Assembly: GCA_044221135.1 (NCBI GenBank)
Contig: JBGAPT010000033.1
Coordinates: 1-23,221, forward strand
DNA length: 23,221 nucleotides
Source of the DNA: UBA4722 sp044221135
GTDB taxonomy: Bacteria; Pseudomonadota; Gammaproteobacteria; DSM-16500
Direction: 5' to 3'
Shown: piece after piece, positions 7,462 through 14,422 of the stretch
Position numbering within the stretch: position 1 is the first letter of the stretch
Layout: each line of letters begins with the position of its first letter
Made by a program: the position numbers and the translations under genes
The notes under the pieces: generated by a model
The model's database searches: none
Seen by the model: only the letters and a program-made list of their open reading frames with translations
Told to the model about the DNA's origin: nothing

Positions 7462-8352
7462 TCACTCAAACCCTAATCCCTGCAATAACCTATCATTATT
7501 CGTCCAATCACTTTTAACCTTAACCCACAATCTTAAAAAAACTTTTTTATTGAATAATTTTTCAATATCCTTACGCGCCAAAGTGCCTATTTTTTTTAAA
7601 AGCGCACCCTCTTTCCCAATCACAATCGGTTTCTGACCTTCACGTTCAACCCAAATAATCGCGCTGATATTCAAAAGATTACCTTCCAGCTTCATGGATT
7701 CCACAATCACAGTCGTGCTATATGGAATTTCTTGCTCAGTGAGCTGGATTAATTTTTCACGAATCAGTTCTGCGACTTGAAAACGCTCATCCTTGTCAGT
7801 GACTTGCTCATCCGGAAAAAAATGAGGCCCTTCTGGTAAAAAATCCATAATAATTTTTTCTAATTCCGCTACATTATCGTGTTTTTTTGCAGACATTGGT
7901 ATTATTTTTGCAAATGAAAATCGTTCATTCAAACGACTCATCAAAGGCAATAAGCGACTCTTGTCTTTAAGTAAATCGGTTTTATTAATGACTAATATAA
8001 CGGGTGCTGTTGCATGCTGTAACTTTTCTAATACCGTATCATCATCGTCATACCAACGCGTTGCTTCAATCATAAAAACAACCACATCTGCATCTGCTAT
8101 GACAGAATTTGCCAAACGATTCATATAGCGATTCATTGCGCGTTGTTCTGTCTGATGCAACCCAGGTGTATCAATGTAAACAGCTTGTACGCCTTCCACT
8201 GTCTTAATTCCTAAAATCTGATTACGCGTAGTTTGTGGCTTGGGAGAAACGATACTGATTTTTTGTCCCACAAGGTCATTTAATAATGTAGATTTACCTA
8301 CATTTGGACGGCCTATAATCGCGACATAGCCACACTTTTCAATTGCCTTCAT
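7462..8352 (-). CDS. era: GTPase Era
   Basis: Essential GTPase that binds the 3' end of 16S rRNA and aids 30S maturation. 296 residues from the ATG at 8352 (E. coli 301). The G motifs are GRPNVGKST (14-22), DTPGLH, and NKTDLL; the SPKPQTTRN segment is the Era switch signature. The KH domain near the C-terminus has VIGKEGALLKKIG. The open frame extends 34 codons upstream, but ATG 8352 makes an ATGA overlap with the rnc stop and gives the normal Era N-terminus MKAIEKCGYVAIIGRPNVGK, so the longer start is rejected. Confidence 0.97.
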   Translation of the reverse strand: MKAIEKCGYVAIIGRPNVGKSTLLNDLVGQKISIVSPKPQTTRNQILGIKTVEGVQAVYIDTPGLHQTEQRAMNRYMNRLANSVIADADVVVFMIEATRWYDDDDTVLEKLQHATAPVILVINKTDLLKDKSRLLPLMSRLNERFSFAKIIPMSAKKHDNVAELEKIIMDFLPEGPHFFPDEQVTDKDERFQVAELIREKLIQLTEQEIPYSTTVIVESMKLEGNLLNISAIIWVEREGQKPIVIGKEGALLKKIGTLARKDIEKLFNKKVFLRLWVKVKSDWTNNDRLLQGLGFE

Positions 8353-9014
8353 TTTTTTATCATTCCCAACATGAGCTCCGCAGCTGCCTGCTCTGCACGT
8401 CGCCGACTGGAACCTTTGCCCAGTGATTGTTTGGCCATGTGAGCGATAGTACAACTCACTACAAATAACTGTTGATGCGATTCACCCTCTAAAGATAAAA
8501 CCTTATAGACTGGCAACGCACCATGCAAGCTTTGCATATATTCTTGTAATTGTGTTTTAGGATCTTTGCGGCTTGCCGTTTTTGTTAAAGTACATAATAA
8601 CGGTTGGTACCATCTTAATATACAGTCACGCGCCACTACAAACCCGCCATCTAAATAGATGGCACCGATTAATGCTTCCATCGTACAAGATAAAATGGAT
8701 AAGCGCTCATTACCGCCACTTTTTAATTCACCAGGACCTAAATGAATAAAACGCCCAATTTTTAACTCACGTGCTAAATTTCCCAATGCATCACGATTAA
8801 TTAAACTGGCGCGCGAGCGACTTAAATCACCTTCTTGAGCGCGAGGAAGTTGAGTATACAAAGCCTCTGCAATAACAAAATTAACGATAGAATCGCCTAA
8901 AAACTCAAGTCTTTCATTATTCATTGTATCACTGCTACGATGCGTCAATGCCAATTTCAGCAGTTTTACATTTTTAAATTGATAGCCTATGAGACGGCAC
9001 AATTCTTCACTCAT
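8349..9014 (-). CDS. rnc: Ribonuclease III, with an active-site Asp replaced by Cys
   Basis: Cleaves double-stranded RNA in rRNA processing and mRNA turnover. 221 residues from the ATG at 9014, which forms an ATGA overlap with lepB; an ATG 9 codons upstream lies inside lepB and is less likely. The signature NERLEFLGDSI (33-43) supplies Glu37 and Asp41. The second metal-ligand segment reads LSILSCTMEALIGAIYLD: Glu113 is kept, but the position that is Asp in E. coli (Asp114 of ADTVEAL) is Cys110. The double-stranded RNA-binding domain (DPKTQLQEYMQ to GKGSSRRRAEQAAAELML) is intact. The codon is TGT in the given sequence. The protein is otherwise typical and in its normal genetic place, so it is probably functional. 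Confidence 0.95.
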   Translation of the reverse strand: MSEELCRLIGYQFKNVKLLKLALTHRSSDTMNNERLEFLGDSIVNFVIAEALYTQLPRAQEGDLSRSRASLINRDALGNLARELKIGRFIHLGPGELKSGGNERLSILSCTMEALIGAIYLDGGFVVARDCILRWYQPLLCTLTKTASRKDPKTQLQEYMQSLHGALPVYKVLSLEGESHQQLFVVSCTIAHMAKQSLGKGSSRRRAEQAAAELMLGMIKK

Positions 9015-9790
9015 ATAATCGATTTTCCAATCCTGCTCCAACGTATAGTATATTTAAATCCATCCCAGCTCATCCAGATTAATTTTGCTCTGCCTACAAT
9101 GTTTTCATCAGGCACAAAACCCCAATAACGGCTATCTGCACTACCATCTCGATTATCTCCCATGACAAAATACATCCCTTGCGGTACAACGATATCTTTC
9201 ACATCGTCATTAGGATGATTCTGCATTTGGTAGATAGCATGTTTAACACCAAAAAAATCTTCTTGTTTTTCGATGACATCTATATTCATGCCACTATCAT
9301 CACGATCCGTTGTATTTTTCACGAATTGTTGCAACGCTTTTTGTCCATTGACATAAAGTGTTTTATTGATATAGCTAATATGATCACCTGGCAGACCGAT
9401 GACACGCTTAATAAAATCAACCGATGGTTTATAAGGGCAACGGAATACCATAATATCACCACGCTTGGGCTCGCCCAAAAGATAGATTTTTTTATGAATA
9501 ACCGGCAGACGAATGCCATAATCAAACTTATTCACTAAGATTAGATCACCTACATCTAATGTTGGTTTTAACGAACCCGATGGAATGCGAAAAGGTTCAT
9601 ATAGAAATGACCGTAACAAAAAGACGAGTAGCAGCACAGGGAAAAATGAACGAGCATAATCAATAATGATCGGCATTTTTTTCTTATGCGCACGTTGGCG
9701 TTTTTTTGCAAGGAAAAAAATATCGAATAAAGAAATAACACCACTGATGACAACGGCGTAAAATAAAATTAATTCAAAGTTAAAATTCAT
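9011..9790 (-). CDS. lepB: Signal peptidase I
   Basis: Inner-membrane serine protease that removes signal peptides from Sec and Tat substrates; serves the exported proteins seen in this window. 259 residues, shorter than E. coli (324). Two N-terminal membrane segments (about 5-25 and 47-64) are joined by a basic loop AKKRQRAHKKK. The catalytic Ser73 lies in FRIPSGSLKPTLDVGD, with Leu in place of the common Met after Ser, and the general base Lys128 in FIKRVIGLPGD. The C-terminal box is MGDNRDGSADSRYWGFVP. The rnc start overlaps its stop. A 209-bp gap with a palindromic repeat separates it from lepA upstream. Confidence 0.96.
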   Translation of the reverse strand: MNFNFELILFYAVVISGVISLFDIFFLAKKRQRAHKKKMPIIIDYARSFFPVLLLVFLLRSFLYEPFRIPSGSLKPTLDVGDLILVNKFDYGIRLPVIHKKIYLLGEPKRGDIMVFRCPYKPSVDFIKRVIGLPGDHISYINKTLYVNGQKALQQFVKNTTDRDDSGMNIDVIEKQEDFFGVKHAIYQMQNHPNDDVKDIVVPQGMYFVMGDNRDGSADSRYWGFVPDENIVGRAKLIWMSWDGFKYTIRWSRIGKSII

Positions 9791-9832
9791 AGTTGAGTAC
9801 TCGCTGTTTATTTAATATGGAACCTCTATTTA

Positions 9833-9935
9833 AACATGTCATTCCCGCGAAGGCGGGAACCCATTCCAACTTATCTCAAAAATAACGGTCGAGATTATTC
9901 ATGATGGGTTCCCGCCTTCGTGGGAATGACATGTT
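9833..9935. repeat. Palindromic repeat, copy 2, inside the lepA-lepB gap
   Basis: Arm 9833-9864 is complementary to 9904-9935 over 32 bp with one mismatch (the right arm has CGTGGGAAT where the left predicts CGCGGGAAT). The 39-nt loop matches the copy at 4404-4506 almost base for base (ACTTATCTCAAAAATAAC, CGAGATTATTCAT). It occupies most of the 209 bp between two genes normally cotranscribed, so read-through into lepB and the genes after it would have to pass a long hairpin. Confidence 0.9.
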
Positions 9936-9999
9936 GGAGACCAAGCTATTTATCTAAGGCACGATAGCTTAAGTTACCTAACTAATAGTAAGGGTTATC

Positions 10000-11793
10000 T
10001 CACTTCTTATCCACCTTCAATATCGCCAAAAATGCTTCCTGTGGAATCTCTACATTTCCCACCTGCTTCATCCGTTTTTTTCCTTCCTTTTGCTTCTCCA
10101 ATAACTTACGTTTACGCGAGACATCTCCGCCATAACATTTTGCCGTGACATTCTTCCGCAACGCCTTAACTGTTGTTCGCGCAATAACATGCGCACCAAT
10201 CGTTGCCTGAATCGCTACATCATACATTTGTCTAGGCACCAATTCCTGCATTTTTTCCGTCAACTGACGGCCTTTAGATTGCGCCTGATCGCGATGCACA
10301 ATAAACGCAAGCGCATCCAGCTTGTCACCATTAATTAATAAATCCAATTTCACTAAATCAGCTTCCTGAAAATATGAAAAACTATAATCCAGCGACGCAT
10401 ACCCTCGGCTCACTGATTTTAAACGATCAAAAAAATCCAAAACAACTTCATTCATCGGTATTTCATAAGTCAGGGAAACTTGGTTACCTAAATAAAGCAT
10501 GTGTTTTTGTATACCGCGCTTTTCTACACATAAAGTCATTACATTCCCTAAATATTGCTGCGGCACCAGAATATTTGCTTTCACAATCGGTTCCCGTATT
10601 TCAGAGAGTAAATTAGGCACTGGCAATTTTGCTGGATTATCGATGGCTAATACTTCCCCTTTAGTCGTTAATACTTCATACACAACGGTAGGTGCCGTTG
10701 TGATCAAATTAAGATTATATTCTCGCTCAAGACGTTCCTGCACAATTTCCATATGTAACATACCTAGAAATCCGCAGCGAAAACCAAACCCTAACGCTTC
10801 TGATGATTCAGGTTCAAAAAACAATGCAGCATCATTTAAGCGCAATTTTGAAAGCGCCTCACGAAAAGCAGGAAAATCATCCGCACTGACTGGGAACAAA
10901 CCCGCATAGACTTGCGGTTTCAATTGTTTAAACCCAGGCAAGGGTTCAGCAGCCGCTTTAGTCGCATGAGTTATAGTATCACCCACTGGCGCACCATCAA
11001 TTTCTTTGATACCTGCAACAACATAACCGACTTCACCTGCACGCAAAATACCCGTTGGTTCGCGTTTAGGTGTAAAGATGCCAACACCCATGACTTCATG
11101 ATTTCGGCCAATGGACATTAACTGCATTTTCTCACCGACTTTCAGTGTCCCATTTTTAACACGCACTAATGAAACAACTCCCAAATAACTATCAAACCAA
11201 GAGTCAATAATCAGCGCTTGCAAAGGTGCTTCAGGATCGCCTGAAGGTGCTGGAATATCAGAAATGATTTTTTCTAACATTTCTTCAATACCAATACCTT
11301 GCTTGGCACTCACACGTAAAGCCTCTTTTGCCTCTAATCCTATAATTTCTTCTATTTCATGAATGACACGCTCAGGATCAGATTGAGGTAAATCAATTTT
11401 GTTAAGAATGGGGATCACTTCCAAACCCTGCTCCAACGCTGTATAGCAAACAGCGACCGTTTGTGCTTCAACCCCTTGCCCCGCATCAACGACTAATAAA
11501 GCACCTTCACATGCCGCAAGCGACCTTGAAACTTCATAAGAAAAATCGACATGACCTGGGGTATCAATGAAATTCAATTGATACAATTGGCCATTCCGTG
11601 CCTTATAATTCAATGTCACACTATGCGCTTTGATTGTAATACCGCGCTCTCGCTCCAAATCCATCGAATCCAGCACTTGCTCTGCCATTTCACGTTCTTG
11701 CAATCCACCACAAAGTTGGATCAACCGGTCAGCAAGGGTCGATTTACCATGGTCGATATGGGCAATGATGGAAAAGTTACGGATATGTTGCAT
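10000..11793 (-). CDS. lepA: Elongation factor 4 (LepA)
   Basis: Ribosome-associated GTPase involved in 30S assembly and back-translocation. 597 residues (E. coli 599). G1 is AHIDHGKSTLADRL near residues 11-24, G3 is DTPGHVDF, and G4 is NKIDLPQ; the EF-G-like domains II, III and V follow. The LepA-specific C-terminal domain includes GGDVSRKRKLLEKQKEGKKR and ends VGNVEIPQEAFLAILKVDKK. It is first in the lepA-lepB-rnc-era-recO-pdxJ series. I found no convincing Shine-Dalgarno or promoter in front of the ATG at 11793. Confidence 0.98.
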   Translation of the reverse strand: MQHIRNFSIIAHIDHGKSTLADRLIQLCGGLQEREMAEQVLDSMDLERERGITIKAHSVTLNYKARNGQLYQLNFIDTPGHVDFSYEVSRSLAACEGALLVVDAGQGVEAQTVAVCYTALEQGLEVIPILNKIDLPQSDPERVIHEIEEIIGLEAKEALRVSAKQGIGIEEMLEKIISDIPAPSGDPEAPLQALIIDSWFDSYLGVVSLVRVKNGTLKVGEKMQLMSIGRNHEVMGVGIFTPKREPTGILRAGEVGYVVAGIKEIDGAPVGDTITHATKAAAEPLPGFKQLKPQVYAGLFPVSADDFPAFREALSKLRLNDAALFFEPESSEALGFGFRCGFLGMLHMEIVQERLEREYNLNLITTAPTVVYEVLTTKGEVLAIDNPAKLPVPNLLSEIREPIVKANILVPQQYLGNVMTLCVEKRGIQKHMLYLGNQVSLTYEIPMNEVVLDFFDRLKSVSRGYASLDYSFSYFQEADLVKLDLLINGDKLDALAFIVHRDQAQSKGRQLTEKMQELVPRQMYDVAIQATIGAHVIARTTVKALRKNVTAKCYGGDVSRKRKLLEKQKEGKKRMKQVGNVEIPQEAFLAILKVDKK

Positions 11794-11884
11794 AGTTTAG
11801 TTAGCTACCGATAAAGCGGAGGATCTTAACGCATTTTGACTAGTATTGCGAGTTTGGCCTATTGCGGAAATATAAAAAAATACA

Positions 11885-12044
11885 TGTCATCCCCGCGAAG
11901 GCGGGGACCCATCATGACTGATCTCTTAATTTGCATTATTTCGTGATAATTTAACTTTTACTGTATTGTTTTCTCATTTGGAGGTATTTGTAAAATAGGT
12001 TCCTGATTAATTTTAGATGGGTCCCCGCCTTCGCGGGGATGACA
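11885..12044. repeat. Palindromic repeat, copy 3, with a long loop, overlapping the 3' end of ygfX
   Basis: Arm 11885-11912 is the perfect complement of 12017-12044 (28 bp). The core is CATCCCCGCGAAGGCGGGGA, a slightly different flavour from copies 1 and 2 (ATCCCC for ATTCCC). The loop is 104 bp and does not match the loop of the other copies, so it may be a different subfamily or two half-elements. The right arm and half the loop are read as the last 28 codons of ygfX. Confidence 0.85.
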
Positions 12045-12473
12045 GGGTATGCCTACACCCAAACACCTCAACCACACTAATAACTCCCTGTATATCTCCC
12101 GCTCCAGCGAATCTTTAAAAATAATACAAGATGTTTTCCAACGCTTACCCTGCACGCTAAAACGCAATACACATAATGCAGTTGTCACTGTACTATCACC
12201 CTTCACTTCTGCTGCCATAGTATGCATGGGATACTGTAAACTGCATGAACCATCTGCTAATAATTGCAACCCAATGATAGACGAGGAACTCATCATAAGC
12301 CCCGAAACCCAGAGAATTCTTGAGCCATAAACCAACCCGCTGATAATAAATAGTATTTTTAAAAACCAGGGAATCGATAAACTCATCATACAACCTGCGC
12401 TACCCACCCATACCAGCGCTATTAAACTGATAAATTGCCTAGACGGCTTCAATCTAATGTCTATTTTCTGCAT
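11958..12473 (-). CDS. ygfX: YgfX/CptA-type membrane protein with repeat-derived C-terminus
   Basis: Partner of SdhE. In E. coli YgfX (CptA) is a two-helix inner-membrane protein, reported both as a toxin acting on FtsZ/MreB and as an SdhE-associated protein. Here: a basic N-terminus, two hydrophobic segments (about 15-33 and 35-58), then a soluble part with ADGSCSLQY and a basic patch before ELLVWLRCLGV, where YgfX proteins usually end (about 143 residues). The remaining 28 or so residues, starting CHPREGGDP, come from the inserted repeat 11885-12044, whose loop also supplies the stop. It overlaps sdhE by 20 nt, so the two are coupled. The family is weakly conserved, and the partner gene is the strongest support. 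Confidence 0.8.
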   Translation of the reverse strand: MQKIDIRLKPSRQFISLIALVWVGSAGCMMSLSIPWFLKILFIISGLVYGSRILWVSGLMMSSSSIIGLQLLADGSCSLQYPMHTMAAEVKGDSTVTTALCVLRFSVQGKRWKTSCIIFKDSLEREIYRELLVWLRCLGVGIPCHPREGGDPSKINQEPILQIPPNEKTIQ

Positions 12474-12708
12474 GATGGCGTATCATCTCTATAATTTTAT
12501 TAATATCTTGATTTTTATGGATTTCTTTACCTGTAAGCCATAAAAATAAATCTTGATCATTTTCCTCTAAAAGCTGAATAAATAATGCTTGATCGGTCTC
12601 AGATAAGGCAGGGAAAGCTTCATTTAGAAAATTGTTTAATAATAAATCAAGCTCAAGCATTCCACGCCTACAGGCCCACCGCAAACGCGGCAATGTTATT
12701 TTATTCAT
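12454..12708 (-). CDS. sdhE: FAD assembly factor SdhE (YgfY/CptB)
   Basis: Helps covalent attachment of FAD to the flavoprotein subunits of succinate dehydrogenase and fumarate reductase; also described as antitoxin to YgfX. 84 residues, typical length. The family signature RRGMLELD is at 14-21, followed by LLLNNFLNEAFPALSETD, a long helix ending LLEENDQDLFLWLTGKE. The RGMLELD stretch contains the conserved Gly and Glu that contact the flavoprotein. It is followed directly by ygfX in a 20-nt overlap. Transcribed away from the plus-strand gene at 12790. Confidence 0.95.
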   Translation of the reverse strand: MNKITLPRLRWACRRGMLELDLLLNNFLNEAFPALSETDQALFIQLLEENDQDLFLWLTGKEIHKNQDINKIIEMIRHHAENRH

Positions 12709-12736
12709 ATTTGAAACCTATTATGTTAAGAATCAC

Positions 12737-12745
12737 TGCTATACT
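12737..12745 (+). promoter_or_regulatory. Candidate extended -10 promoter for the orphan gene
   Basis: TG-C-TATACT on the plus strand, an extended -10 with a 5/6 hexamer, about 45 bp before the ATG at 12790. No good -35 lies at 17 bp, which extended -10 promoters do not need. Confidence 0.35.
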
Positions 12746-12789
12746 TAAATTTGAAACGTCATACTCATGACAAATGACAAGGCTAGATC

Positions 12790-13146
12790 ATGAATATCCA
12801 AAGCAAGAATAAAAATGGACACACAGCCCTCTTGAACCCCAAGAAAGAACTGCTTATCGCTTTACATCCACTCAGAAGGATTAAATGGATTTGTCACTTT
12901 ATCAAGAAACTTCAAAAATCACAAACTCATATGCCTGAAGGTGAAAATGCCAATACTGAAAGGTTTATATTAGGTCTGCTGATTTGTCTTTGTCTATTTA
13001 CAAAAAATCATTCTAGCTTAATGAAATATGGTAAATTACTAAAAAATTATACGAACGATTATGCAGCAAATATACCCGACGCACAAGCACCGCTTATCAC
13101 TCATAAATTAAATGAATTTATTGCTAAAACTGCGAAAAAATCATAA
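12790..13146 (+). CDS. Small basic protein, unknown
   Basis: 118 residues; I recognise no family. It is rich in Lys and Arg (NPKKELLIALHPLRRIKW, FIKKLQKSQ, LNEFIAKTAKKS). A short hydrophobic stretch ERFILGLLICLCLF sits at about 57-70, too brief and cysteine-rich to be a sure membrane helix. No signal peptide. AAGG lies 8 nt before the ATG. It is flanked by the divergent sdhE and by kbl 84 bp downstream in the same direction. The coding look (no stops, own promoter candidate, ribosome site) supports a real gene, but it may be lineage-specific. In an intracellular bacterium a secreted effector is one possibility, without positive evidence. Confidence 0.55.
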   Translation: MNIQSKNKNGHTALLNPKKELLIALHPLRRIKWICHFIKKLQKSQTHMPEGENANTERFILGLLICLCLFTKNHSSLMKYGKLLKNYTNDYAANIPDAQAPLITHKLNEFIAKTAKKS

Positions 13147-13174
13147 TGTCAACCGAAACGCCTGACAAAATAAT

Positions 13175-13203
13175 TTGATTATTCTAGTAATACAGCATAC
13201 CAT
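13175..13203 (+). promoter_or_regulatory. Candidate promoter for kbl-tdh
   Basis: TTGATT (13175-13180), a 17-bp spacer, TACCAT (13198-13203): 4/6 matches in each hexamer with correct spacing. Start of transcription would be about 20 bp before the kbl ATG at 13231. Confidence 0.4.
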
Positions 13204-13230
13204 TCCGAAATTCATCGATTAGGATGCTAT

Positions 13231-14421
13231 ATGAAAAAAAACATGCTCAATCATTTCAAACAAGAAATAGATCAATTAAAAAAAACAGGATTATATAAAA
13301 CAGAACGCACCATTACCTCACAACAACAAGCCGTCATTACAATCAAAGATGGCACAGAAGTTTTAAATTTTTGCGCTAATAACTATTTAGGCTTAGCAAA
13401 TCATCCCACTCTACTACATGCTGCCAAAGAAGCAGTTGATCAGCATGGTTTTGGTATGTCTTCTGTACGCTTTATTTGTGGAACACAAACGATTCATCAA
13501 GAGCTTGAAGCACGCATCAGTCAATTCTTAGGGATGGAAGATACTATTCTTTATTCTTCTTGCTTTGATGCAAATGGTGGTTTATTTGAAACACTCCTCA
13601 ATGAAGAAGATGCAGTGATTAGTGATGCATTAAACCATGCTAGCATTATTGATGGCGTGCGACTCTGCAAAGCAAAACGTTTTCGTTACAACAACAATGA
13701 TATGCTCGACCTTGAAAAAGCATTAAAAGAAGCAAAAGAGTGTCGCTTTCGTTTAATTGCAACAGATGGTGTATTTTCCATGGATGGCATTGTTGCGAAT
13801 TTACCAGCGATTTGTGATTTAGCAGATCGTTATGATGCAATCGTGATGGTAGATGATTCCCATGCAGTCGGTTTTATGGGTAAAAATGGTCGTGGTACGC
13901 ATGAATATCATCAGGTCATGGGACGTGTGGATATTATCACAGGCACATTAGGTAAAGCCCTGGGTGGCGCATCAGGGGGGTATACCAGTGCAAAGCGTGA
14001 AATCATTTCCTGGTTACGACAACGTTCACGCCCTTATTTATTTTCTAATACACTGGCGCCCGTCATCGCAGCAACTTCAATAAAAGTATTAGACTTACTT
14101 GAAACAAGTCATGAGCTCATTCAAAAAGTCCATGAAAACAGTGCTTATTTCCGAAAAGGTCTCACAACGCTTGGTTTTAATTTAATTCCGGGTGAACACC
14201 CTATCATTCCAGTCATGTTAGGCGATGCCACACTTGCAAAAACCATGGCTGATGAATTACTTAAGCAAGGCATTTATGTCATTGGTTTTTCTTATCCTGT
14301 AGTACCACACGATAAAGCTCGTATTCGTACACAACTATCCGCTGCACATACTAAGCAGCATTTAGATAAAGCGCTTGCTGCGTTTGAAAAAGTTGGACAA
14401 CAACTAGGAGTGATAAAATAA
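13231..14421 (+). CDS. kbl: 2-Amino-3-ketobutyrate CoA ligase (glycine C-acetyltransferase)
   Basis: PLP enzyme that splits 2-amino-3-ketobutyrate with CoA into glycine and acetyl-CoA, the second step of threonine breakdown. 396 residues (E. coli 398). Alpha-oxoamine synthase features: LNFCANNYLGLANHP, SSVRFICGTQTIHQELE, the HASIIDG turn, VMVDDSHAVGFMG, and the PLP-binding Lys242 in GTLGKALGGASGGY. AGGA lies 6 nt before the ATG. tdh begins 1 nt after its stop, so the two form a catabolic unit. Confidence 0.97.
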   Translation: MKKNMLNHFKQEIDQLKKTGLYKTERTITSQQQAVITIKDGTEVLNFCANNYLGLANHPTLLHAAKEAVDQHGFGMSSVRFICGTQTIHQELEARISQFLGMEDTILYSSCFDANGGLFETLLNEEDAVISDALNHASIIDGVRLCKAKRFRYNNNDMLDLEKALKEAKECRFRLIATDGVFSMDGIVANLPAICDLADRYDAIVMVDDSHAVGFMGKNGRGTHEYHQVMGRVDIITGTLGKALGGASGGYTSAKREIISWLRQRSRPYLFSNTLAPVIAATSIKVLDLLETSHELIQKVHENSAYFRKGLTTLGFNLIPGEHPIIPVMLGDATLAKTMADELLKQGIYVIGFSYPVVPHDKARIRTQLSAAHTKQHLDKALAAFEKVGQQLGVIK

Positions 14422-14422
14422 T

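Noticed and set aside
8353..8454. 34-codon N-terminal extension of era
   Set aside because: It lies in another frame of the rnc 3' end, and the ATG at 8352 gives the standard Era start and an ATGA overlap.
9015..9041. Nine-codon longer start of rnc
   Set aside because: It lies inside lepB; the ATG at 9014 couples to the lepB stop and gives the usual RNase III N-terminus.
9179..9538. 119-codon plus-strand frame
   Set aside because: Wholly antisense to lepB, whose catalytic motifs are intact; composition is that of a reversed membrane-protein gene.
10499..10909. 136-codon plus-strand frame
   Set aside because: Antisense shadow of lepA, with no ribosome site or family resemblance.
11958..12708. 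sdhE-ygfX as a true toxin-antitoxin module
   Set aside because: The CptAB label exists, but SdhE has a well-supported flavinylation role and the pair is core in gammaproteobacteria; no mobile context here supports a selfish or defence module.
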